This document shows, piece by piece, positions 1 to 6,681 of a DNA stretch of 36,898 bases; the stretch's first letter is position 1; each line of letters begins with the position of its first letter. The stretch covers positions 1-36,898 of the forward strand of contig JAHFJD010000006.1 in NCBI GenBank assembly GCA_023246055.1. The letters run 5' to 3'. The stretch comes from Candidatus Doudnabacteria bacterium (GTDB lineage Bacteria; Patescibacteriota; Doudnabacteria; UBA920; 2-01-FULL-46-14). The position numbers were made by a program, and so were the translations under genes. The notes beneath the pieces were generated by a model that did no database searches, had not been told where the DNA came from, and saw only the letters and a program-made list of their open reading frames with translations.

Positions 1-422
1 TGTGTGTATGTTCCTGCTGGCTGAGCGTAGAGACGAAAATCTGTCCCAGAGTTGGATGGCGAAATCGTCCATTTGTTGCTGGACGCACTCGGATTGAAAA
101 TGACTCGATACTCTTTTCCTGTTCCCGCAGCTCCGGTAATGTCATATGGTGCTGACAACCACAGCGGATAACAGGGTATACCGCTGCAATCAGATATAGT
201 GCCTGCAAGCCAATTGGAATCCCGCAGTCTTCTGACTGCCTCAATCCCCTCTCTCGCGAAGCCCGAGGCCACATCACTTTGCGAAGCATCGCTAATCCCA
301 CTGAAAGAAAAAATTGCCAAAGATAACCCTGCGACTATACCGGTGACTAACACAGACAAACCGACCAGTGTCTCTATGAGCGTCTGACCCGATTGGGAAG
401 TTGAAATATTAGCGATCTTCAT
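1..422 (-). CDS. Type IV prepilin-like protein (PilV/minor pilin type), 3' end missing
   Basis: The frame is open from an ATG at 422-420 down to the window edge (140 codons), so the C-terminus is missing. The start reads MKIANISTSQSG followed by QTLIETLVG and a hydrophobic stretch of about 20 residues. This is the prepilin layout: a short polar leader, a Gly at the cleavage site, and Glu at mature position 5. The bulky first residue is Gln rather than Phe, as in some minor pilins. After the helix come FAREGIEAVRRL and a Cys-containing pilin-like globular part. PilD (35070-35834) would be the expected processing enzyme. The product would be exported and assembled into, or prime, a type IV pilus. 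The minor-pilin assignment is inference; the prepilin signal is direct. Confidence 0.82.
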   Translation of the reverse strand, partial: MKIANISTSQSGQTLIETLVGLSVLVTGIVAGLSLAIFSFSGISDASQSDVASGFAREGIEAVRRLRDSNWLAGTISDCSGIPCYPLWLSAPYDITGAAGTGKEYRVIFNPSASSNKWTISPSNSGTDFRLYAQPAGTYT

Positions 423-487
423 ATTTATACCAATTTATACCAAAAAAAATCAAACGCCCCCTCTGTCTCACCTTTTCCCGACAATTT

Positions 488-825
488 AGTATTCCTGGCA
501 TTCGTCAGTGGGCAGGAACATGAACTTCTCTCCATCTATGATCTCGTATCCAACCTTTCGATTGTTCTGTTTTTTTGATCGAGAAATTTGTAGCACACAC
601 AATAACGTGATCACTAAACAATTCTCTCGTTTTGTCATTCCCCAGGACTTCGCTCACCCCCGCACCCGTTTTCACAATCTTAGAATATAGAATCTTGGTG
701 TTATTATTTTAGTAACCCACAAACAAAATTGATTGCCTTAGAGTCCAAAGTTGGAAATGGAATAACCAGCCACAAAAATCAAACTAAGCCCGATCATCAA
801 CGCGATTGGGATGGAACGCCAATAG
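488..825. repeat. Left copy of a ~330-bp direct repeat (lipase fragment + spacer + membrane-protein 3' end)
   Basis: Bases 488-825 align along their length with 2017-2348. Read on the minus strand, each copy holds the last codons of a ~100-aa membrane protein, then a spacer, then the sequence encoding YEIIDGEKF and LPTDE of the lipase C-terminal region. The spacer contains a block of about 60 bases (near 628-683 and 2157-2215) that is identical in both copies. The flanks are more diverged. In this copy the lipase part ends after about 25 codons, just before the prepilin gene. The 423-737 gap therefore holds no intact gene, only this remnant. Confidence 0.7.
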
Positions 826-1037
826 CTCTTGGGCGACCGACTATTATGATTTAATAAGAAAACTAAACCTGAGCCAAAAAATCCAATGGCTACGGCTGTC
901 AAAGCAATGTTGTTAAGTGTTGATGTATTTAGATTGAAGTAGTGGCGCTGATCCATGTAGGCAATGCCGAAAGAGAGAAAAAATGGTAAAACTACTAGTA
1001 AACATAGCGTTAGAAAATATTTAGTGTTTGTTGTCAT
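738..1037 (-). CDS. Small membrane protein, three predicted TM segments
   Basis: A protein of about 99 residues starting MTTNTKY; a GTG three codons upstream (1046) overlaps the stop of the preceding fragment and is an alternative start. Three hydrophobic segments are visible near residues 5-25, 40-60 and 75-93, with a short polar loop MDQRHYF after the first. It is a paralogue of the protein at 2388-2684: same size, same topology, and both end S-x-S-x-F-G-(L/F). I do not recognise the family. It directly follows the lipase C-terminal fragment, just as its paralogue follows the complete lipase gene, so the two probably form an ancestral pair. A role as membrane partner of the secreted hydrolase is inference from position only. 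Confidence 0.6.
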   Translation of the reverse strand: MTTNTKYFLTLCLLVVLPFFLSFGIAYMDQRHYFNLNTSTLNNIALTAVAIGFFGSGLVFLLNHNSRSPKSYWRSIPIALMIGLSLIFVAGYSISNFGL

Positions 1038-1042
1038 AAATG

Positions 1043-2089
1043 TCACTTAATTGTTAATTTAATAATACCTTTTTCGGTTGAGACTTGCAAAAATCTCATT
1101 CCACTCACCACCTCTTTGGTTAATGTTCCGTTGCTTTTCAGAGTATAAATCGTGGATTGGTTTTTGGGTTTGTTGAGGTCTATGTAAATCACTTGCTTGG
1201 ATTTGAGCCAAAACCCTTGGTCAAAATCCAACAGCGAACCTGATTTCTCCACGAGATTTATGACGAGTAGATTTGGCTGAAAGCTTGATGTCGTCCCGTT
1301 ATACGAAACCGATAAAAGCTTCAGGTTTTTGGTGGTCAGGACCTTGGTCTTTTGAAAGGATAGAATCGTCGTGTTACCGGCATCATCTGTTGCTGTGCAG
1401 CTAGTTTGTGTACATGAGATCACTGGATCTGGGTCGAGATTGTCAGTAGTCTGAAAGACAAAATCTTTGAGCGTTAGATCAAACTGGGTCTGTATTTCTG
1501 GCGCGGATTTGTCTATGTGCAGATTCAGACTCTTGACTACCTCGTCATTGCCTGCTTTGTCTACAGAAAAATATTTGACGGCGCTACTCCCCTCTTGGTT
1601 GATAGCAAAAGGGTCAGAATAAATTTGGTAGCTTTGCCCGTCATCCAAGGAATATTTTGTCACCAAAACTCCAGAATTATCATCTGTTGCAGAAAGGGTC
1701 ACCTGCGCATTGCCTTTGTACCAGCCATTCATTCCCTGGGTGCCGGAAACAACTGCAAGCGTTTCTGGGGGTGTCAGGTCTTGATCCTGCTGGGGACCAA
1801 GATTCGCATTCTCGTGGATAGTTTGAAAATTTCCTGAACCAGCCAAATCGAGGTTGAGGCTTTGGTCAGCGCTCTGATCAGCCACATCAAGTTTGATAAC
1901 ACTCGATGGCGTGATACCGATATCGTTAAATACATGGGTTTCTTTAATGGACCCATTGTCATTGTCTGAAATCAAAAGATCAAAGGTACTGCTAGCCTCT
2001 CCGTTTGCTGTGATCTGATACTCTTGGCCTTCGTCAGTGGGAAGGAAAATAAATTTTTCTCCATCTATGATCTCGTATCCGACCCCCTC
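1043..2089 (-). pseudogene. C-terminal module of a lipase-like secreted protein, N-terminus lost
   Basis: The translated frame matches residues ~670-1010 of the 1013-aa protein at 2694-5735 nearly end to end. It includes the YEIIDGEKF region, an OmpL47-like Ig module (NGWYKGNAQVTLSATDDNSG to VDKAGNDE) and the shared C-terminal domain (DQGFWLKS, NQSTIYTLKSNG). The signal peptide, beta-helix and hydrolase domains are absent. Upstream, the frame reaches an in-frame TGA at 2146-2144 with no good start. A TTG at 1975 could begin a 310-residue cytoplasmic product, but without a signal sequence this seems non-functional. The long open frame suggests the truncation is fairly recent. It forms the middle unit of a decaying tandem array. 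Confidence 0.7.
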
Positions 2090-2348
2090 TTCTCGTGTTT
2101 TTTGATCGAAAAATTTGTAGTATATACAACAACAGCGACGTGATCACTAAACAATTCTCTCGTTTTGTCATTCCCCAGGACTTCGCTCACCCCCGCACCC
2201 GTTTTCACAATCTTAGTAGCTTGGTGCTTCTATTTTCATCACCGGAAAAAAATAACTACCTTAGAATCCAAAGTTGAAATAGAATGACCTACTACAAAAA
2301 TTAAGCAAAACCCGACTATTAATGTCATAGGGATAGGGGTATCTCCAG
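2017..2348. repeat. Right copy of the ~330-bp direct repeat
   Basis: Partner of 488-825. On the minus strand it covers the broken 3' end of a third small membrane protein (about 2350-2264), the spacer block, and the start of the lipase C-terminal fragment. The sequence around 2157-2215 is the best-conserved part. Confidence 0.7.
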
Positions 2349-2350
2349 GT
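2264..2350 (-). pseudogene. Remnant 3' end of a third small membrane protein
   Basis: The minus-strand frame reads PMTLIVGFCLIFVVGHSIST, which matches the C-terminus of the 738-1037 protein (IALMIGLSLIFVAGYSIS). A single missing base just before the expected Asn-Phe-Gly ending shifts the frame. No start or upstream part is present. It lies between the intact paralogue (2388-2684) and the repeat spacer, which fits a third, decayed unit of the tandem array. Confidence 0.6.
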
Positions 2351-2387
2351 GAAGTCATCTCGAAGCCAACGGGTTGAATGAATTATC

Positions 2388-2684
2388 CTAAAACCCAAAA
2401 TGGGAAAGTGAGGTTCCCAGGTATAAAAATAGTGCAAGTCCGATTCCTGTGGTAATACTCAACGTGTACCAAATACTCAATTTTTCTTGTCGATAATTAA
2501 TAAAAGCGATGAGCACACAAAAAATTATAGAGATTAATAACGTATATAGAAATACCGAATTCTCGTTTACATGATTCCATGAATAGCGATTTTTATCTGC
2601 TAAAAAACCGTTCAGAAATGTTACTGAAACAGGGAATAGTACGCCAAACATATACATAATAGATAATTTTGTATTTTGTTTCAT
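2388..2684 (-). CDS. Small membrane protein, paralogue of 738-1037
   Basis: A 98-residue protein with three hydrophobic segments (about residues 8-27, 43-62 and 72-92), a charged loop ADKNRYSW after the first, and the C-terminus GTSLSHFGF. Size, topology and ending match the protein at 738-1037. It starts 9 bases after the stop of the complete lipase gene and is probably co-transcribed with it. The family is not recognised. The repeated pairing with the lipase C-terminal module suggests a linked function in export or anchoring, but this is inference. Confidence 0.65.
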   Translation of the reverse strand: MKQNTKLSIMYMFGVLFPVSVTFLNGFLADKNRYSWNHVNENSVFLYTLLISIIFCVLIAFINYRQEKLSIWYTLSITTGIGLALFLYLGTSLSHFGF

Positions 2685-2693
2685 ATTTATTCC

Positions 2694-5600
2694 TTAATAC
2701 TTTGATTTAATACTACCCTTTTCTGTCGAGAGTTGCAAAAACTTGATTCCACTCGCCAATACTTTTGAGAGCGTCCCATTGCTTTTCAGAGTATAAATCG
2801 TTGATTGGTTTTTTGGTTTGTTCAGGTTAATAAATACCACTTGTTGAGATTTTAGCCAAAAACCTTGGTCAAAATCAACAATCACTCCCGATTTTTCAAC
2901 TAAGGTAATCACCAACAGGTTAGATTGGAAATTTGTAATCACGCCGTTATATGAGATTGATGCGAGTTTCAAATTTCTCGTTGCAAGAATTTTTGTTTTT
3001 TGAAAAGTTAATATCGTAATATTACCCGCATAGTCAGATGCAGTGCAATTTGTAGATGTGCACAAAAGCAACGGGGCAATATCGAGATTGTCAATGGCCT
3101 GAAACACAAAATCTTTCGCTATCAGATCAAACTGCGTCTGTATTTCCGGCGTGGTTTTGTCTATGTGCAGATTCAAGATTTTGACCTCTTCGTCATTGCC
3201 GGCTTTGTCCACTGAATAATATTTGACTATTGTACCCCCCTCTTGATTGATGAAAAATGGCCCAGAGTAAACTAGGTAATTTTGACCTCCGTCCAAAGAA
3301 TATTTGGTAACCAAAACTCCAGAATTGTCATCAGTCGCAGAAAGACTCACCTGTACATCGGTCCTATACCAACCGTTTAGTCCCTGGATCCCCGAAGCAG
3401 TCGCCTGTGTTTCAGGCGGCAGCAGGTCCTCGCTTTGATTCCCATTGAGGTCCGCACTGGATTGAACCGTTTGGAAGTCCCCTGATCCACTGACGTCTAG
3501 ATCAATAAATTCGTCAGTGCTCTGATCGCTCACGTTGAATTTGATCACGCTTGAAGGTGTTATAACAACATCGTTGAACACGTGAGTCTCACTGGTCGCG
3601 CCGTTGTCATTATCTGAAATTAGCAGATCAAAGGTTCCTTGAGCCTCACCCTTTCCTACGATTTGGTACTCCTGTCCTTCGTCAGTGGGAAGGAAAATAA
3701 ATTTCTCGCCATCAATGATTTCGTAATCAACGCCGTCAATACCATTCTCTAAACCCCATACCATAGGACCGCTGTGTTTTTCTTGAGAATAAACTTGCAC
3801 TTCAACAGGACTATGCCACTTCAGAGTTTTTCCATTGATATTACAAAACTGGGTTGATTGGCTTACGTTATCAGCTAGCTCGGTATTACCGTTGATAATT
3901 CCGACAATCAACTCTCTCACTCCTTCTGTACTTGGCAACTCACTATGGCTAGCCTTCTTAGCATAGTACTTATGGCTCGCGGGAATATTTATTGCGTCAG
4001 CACTGGCAAGGGGTACAGTTTTATCTCCAGTCGTGTAGCCTATCGAGCCAATACTTTGATTCCCAAAAGCATATTTATATGCAGCCTGCGTGTCTATCTT
4101 GCAACCTGCTATATTGTAAACGGCAATATTGCCAAAATCGATATGGGACAAATTTTTTGCAAAAAAATTTTCTGCTTGTGCCAACAAAATACCGTTTGCG
4201 CCCCGATCCATCAACCAATTTTTGGTTTGATCATAATCGAGCGGAGTTAATCCAGAAAATGAAGAAGGAACTATATAGCCAGAAAAACTATTAAAATAAG
4301 TTTCGCTTGGAAGGATCTGATAAACAGATGGATAATTTCTAGAAAGCAGTTTCATGACTTGATTATTTAGAATGGGTATTTCAAAATTGTATCCAATTAA
4401 AAGCGCCTTTCCGGCTTTCGGTGCTCCCAAATGAGGTGTCCCAACAAAAATCAGTTTACTTATATCCTGCGTGCCCTCGCCAAAGAGATAATCTTTTACA
4501 ACTAAGCCTCCCATACTGTGAGCTACGATATCTATCTTGCTAGATCCGGTAAGTAGTTTGATCTGTTCAATCTTTTTTTGGAGTAAATTAGCACTCTCGT
4601 CTAGATTTAAACGCCAGTCGTAAGGAAATACAAAATAATCCTGGTTAGCAACATATCCATCAGTCTCAAGGCTATCGATTAAGTCTTGAAAAATATCGGT
4701 ATCTGGCAGTAGATCAATATTCATGTCCCTAATAATGTCCCCCAAACTTATAGTATTTGAATTGTCGTTCCCCTCTGTGTTTAAAGCGAGCTCATCCAAA
4801 AGAAAAACATCATTTGTGTCAAACATCCGCCTCAAATCGGGCCAAGAAAGTCGACCATTATAAAACAAATCTGTTCCAGCAATCCCCGGCACGATCAGCA
4901 CTGGCCGCTTGCCTGGGGGCGGCGGTTCGGTGACAACTTCGGTATCAAGCCAGGGATCGAAAAGGACATAATCAGTGACTTCGTTCCCTTGGCCTTGAGG
5001 ATTGGAGGCTAGATTAAATGGCCCGGAAGCATGCCCCCACCAATTTCCCCGCGCGTCAAAAGGAGGTCCCGAGGAGCCCAAAACATTCCTGAAACCAACA
5101 ACGTTGCCTGTGATGTTATTGTTTGAAAATATCACCCCATCAGGAAATGGGACTAATGCCTGCACGCCGTAATAATTATTGCGGATAGTATTGTCTGTCA
5201 TGGTAGCGCCGGCTGACAAATGGGAGAGATCAAAGCCTGTTCCGCAATGTTCAAACAAGCTGTGAGTGATCGTGGGTTTGGAAAAACTACCGAGCATGCA
5301 GTAAGCTCCATACTTCACCTCCACGTGATCGAGCACGTTATTGTCGTTCCCCAGCACCATGCGATGCCATGCGCCCATGGTAGGTAGAGTCGCGTTGCCA
5401 TCGCCATTTGTGTCCCCACCTGCTGCGTCGTCAAAAATTGAAGTAAAAATAATGGGCTGGCCTGGCATGCCCAGCGCACGGATGCTTCCTGACCCAGCGC
5501 CAAACTGTGTATTTTCCTCGAGCTTCACCACAACCCCGGGTTCGATGGTGAGCGTAGCGCCACCCCCGACCCCTGCGTTACCTCCCTTTATGATATAAGG

Positions 5601-5735
5601 GCTCCCGGCCAGATCCCAGGTTTGATCAGAAAAAATGGCGCTGCTGATCTCTGTGGAAGCGGCTGCGGGCCGGACAAAAAAACCGACCAGAAAGACCTGG
5701 GCGGAAAAGAAAATGAGTTTAAATCTGCACGACAT
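2694..5735 (-). CDS. Secreted beta-helix / LCAT-like alpha/beta hydrolase with C-terminal Ig-like module
   Basis: A 1013-residue secreted protein. A signal peptide (1-27, ending AAAS) is followed by a right-handed parallel beta-helix region (about 35-265; GNWWGHASGP is typical of such repeats). The hydrolase domain spans about 277-615: oxyanion-type PGIAGTDL at 283-290, nucleophile elbow AHSMGG with Ser407, VGTPHLGAP at 431-439, and probable catalytic Asp571 (TTGDKTVP) and His597. This pattern fits the LCAT/PGAP1-like lipase group (PF02450-like). An OmpL47-like Ig module follows (about 785-855), then a ~120-residue domain found also in the fragment at 1043-2089. The likely role is an extracellular esterase or lipase acting on lipid or cell-surface substrate. 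The family call is firm; substrate is unknown. Start: ATG at 5735, directly preceding a good signal peptide. Confidence 0.85.
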   Translation of the reverse strand: MSCRFKLIFFSAQVFLVGFFVRPAAASTEISSAIFSDQTWDLAGSPYIIKGGNAGVGGGATLTIEPGVVVKLEENTQFGAGSGSIRALGMPGQPIIFTSIFDDAAGGDTNGDGNATLPTMGAWHRMVLGNDNNVLDHVEVKYGAYCMLGSFSKPTITHSLFEHCGTGFDLSHLSAGATMTDNTIRNNYYGVQALVPFPDGVIFSNNNITGNVVGFRNVLGSSGPPFDARGNWWGHASGPFNLASNPQGQGNEVTDYVLFDPWLDTEVVTEPPPPGKRPVLIVPGIAGTDLFYNGRLSWPDLRRMFDTNDVFLLDELALNTEGNDNSNTISLGDIIRDMNIDLLPDTDIFQDLIDSLETDGYVANQDYFVFPYDWRLNLDESANLLQKKIEQIKLLTGSSKIDIVAHSMGGLVVKDYLFGEGTQDISKLIFVGTPHLGAPKAGKALLIGYNFEIPILNNQVMKLLSRNYPSVYQILPSETYFNSFSGYIVPSSFSGLTPLDYDQTKNWLMDRGANGILLAQAENFFAKNLSHIDFGNIAVYNIAGCKIDTQAAYKYAFGNQSIGSIGYTTGDKTVPLASADAINIPASHKYYAKKASHSELPSTEGVRELIVGIINGNTELADNVSQSTQFCNINGKTLKWHSPVEVQVYSQEKHSGPMVWGLENGIDGVDYEIIDGEKFIFLPTDEGQEYQIVGKGEAQGTFDLLISDNDNGATSETHVFNDVVITPSSVIKFNVSDQSTDEFIDLDVSGSGDFQTVQSSADLNGNQSEDLLPPETQATASGIQGLNGWYRTDVQVSLSATDDNSGVLVTKYSLDGGQNYLVYSGPFFINQEGGTIVKYYSVDKAGNDEEVKILNLHIDKTTPEIQTQFDLIAKDFVFQAIDNLDIAPLLLCTSTNCTASDYAGNITILTFQKTKILATRNLKLASISYNGVITNFQSNLLVITLVEKSGVIVDFDQGFWLKSQQVVFINLNKPKNQSTIYTLKSNGTLSKVLASGIKFLQLSTEKGSIKSKY

Positions 5736-5822
5736 ACGAAATCTTTATGACATTATTTTCATGAGCTCGCAAGTGGATAATCCACAATCCTCTTTTCATC
5801 TCATCCTCCCAATCTCACGATT

Positions 5823-5858
5823 CCCCCACAGATTTCATGATCATGAAATCTGTGGGGG
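5823..5858. promoter_or_regulatory. 36-bp perfect palindrome, 3' side of the Cas2/PaaX-like gene
   Basis: The sequence is a perfect palindrome centred on TGATCA (5838-5843). Its core CCACAGATTTCATGA and the seven following G residues (5826-5860) are identical to 6504-6538. It begins 3 bases after the stop codon of the 5862-6491 gene and lies 88 bases upstream of the lipase start. No T-run follows on the minus strand, so it is not a classical terminator. It could be a second operator, acting on the lipase gene, or the boundary of a mobile cassette. Confidence 0.75.
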
Positions 5859-5861
5859 GGT

Positions 5862-6491
5862 TTACAACCCGAACGACTTTACCAGGCTATCGTCTCCCTC
5901 AAATCGCTCGGCTGTTATCAAATGGACATTTGACTCTATGGCCAACTCTTTGCACATGGTATCAATTTCATTTTTACACTGGTAAGGAAGAATGAACACG
6001 CTTCTCTGAAAATGGAAAAAGCCAATCTCTTTCAGTCGTTTACGGAAATAATCGCGGAGATTAGTTTTCTCCTCCGGGATATCAAAGGTTAGAAGCCGCC
6101 ACTTGCCATCCCACTTTTCAGCCTTGGCTATTTTGATCCGATCCAAATCCACCTTGGCCAGTCTCGCTTGTCCCTGTGTTGCGACGGTAAACAGGCCCTT
6201 CCCAGGAAAAGCGATGAAATGTTTACGCTTCAAATACTCTAGACTTCGTTGAACACGTCTCTTATTTACATACTCAAGATGTTTGCGCTGACCTCCGCGC
6301 GCCGCGATATGGTCCAGGATAGCATTAAGCAAGAATTCTGCTGACGAATTGACGGCAGTCTTTCTGGCAGCAAGCTTTAAAATCGTTACAGCCAGAGGTT
6401 CGGGTCTGTATTTCTTATACTTGTACCCGCCTACGGTCGGCCCATATTCGTCAACTATAGGACCAAATCTTTTCTTTCTCTGATAACCCAT
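5862..6491 (-). CDS. HTH + Cas2-like (PaaX C-terminal type) putative regulator
   Basis: A 209-residue protein. The basic N-terminal half (about 30-110) looks like a winged-helix DNA-binding region. The C-terminal half carries WDGKWRLLTFDIPE (127-140), RLKEIGFFHFQRSVFI and a terminal beta segment, the ferredoxin-like fold shared by Cas2 and the PaaX family C-terminal domain. Such HTH-Cas2 proteins are often annotated 'Cas2' in Patescibacteria genomes, but there is no CRISPR array or other cas gene here. A transcription-factor role is more likely. A -10-like TACACT (6498-6503) lies 6 bases before the ATG, so the mRNA may be leaderless. A perfect palindrome abuts that -10 box, which suggests autoregulation. 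Confidence 0.75.
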   Translation of the reverse strand: MGYQRKKRFGPIVDEYGPTVGGYKYKKYRPEPLAVTILKLAARKTAVNSSAEFLLNAILDHIAARGGQRKHLEYVNKRRVQRSLEYLKRKHFIAFPGKGLFTVATQGQARLAKVDLDRIKIAKAEKWDGKWRLLTFDIPEEKTNLRDYFRKRLKEIGFFHFQRSVFILPYQCKNEIDTMCKELAIESNVHLITAERFEGDDSLVKSFGL

Positions 6492-6497
6492 AGTTCT

Positions 6498-6533
6498 AGT
6501 GTACCACAGATTTCATGATCATGAAATCTGTGG
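6498..6533 (-). promoter_or_regulatory. Promoter/operator of the Cas2/PaaX-like gene, with 30-bp perfect palindrome
   Basis: The palindrome occupies 6504-6533, centred on TGATCA, and directly touches a -10-like TACACT (minus strand, 6503-6498). It would cover the -35/-10 spacer, where a repressor would block transcription. The 35-bp stretch 6504-6538 is identical to 5826-5860 on the other side of the gene. Operator function is inferred from geometry. Confidence 0.55.
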
Positions 6534-6591
6534 GGGGGATTTTTGATTTAATGAACTAACCCGCGGCAAGCTGATGAGGTATCAAACGACC

Positions 6592-6657
6592 ACCCCTCCC
6601 TAACCCTCCCCCTCCCTCCTCCGCTAAAGCTGCGGCGGACAGGCAAGGGGAGGGAAA
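6592..6657. repeat. GC-rich imperfect hairpin in the 6541-6681 gap
   Basis: The gap between the two genes holds a C-rich run near 6592-6629 and its partial complement AAGGGGAGGG near 6648-6657, with a second small inverted repeat (CCGCTAAAGCTGCGG) in between. This resembles intergenic REP-like hairpins and could act as a 3' stabiliser or terminator for the 6682-8859 gene. No U-run is evident. Nothing else is seen in this gap. Confidence 0.35.
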
Positions 6658-6681
6658 AACAAATATGTATCGAAGTACAAA

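Noticed and set aside
5862-6491. Stand-alone CRISPR Cas2 nuclease
   Set aside because: The N-terminal HTH-like region and lack of any CRISPR locus favour a PaaX-type regulator using the same fold.
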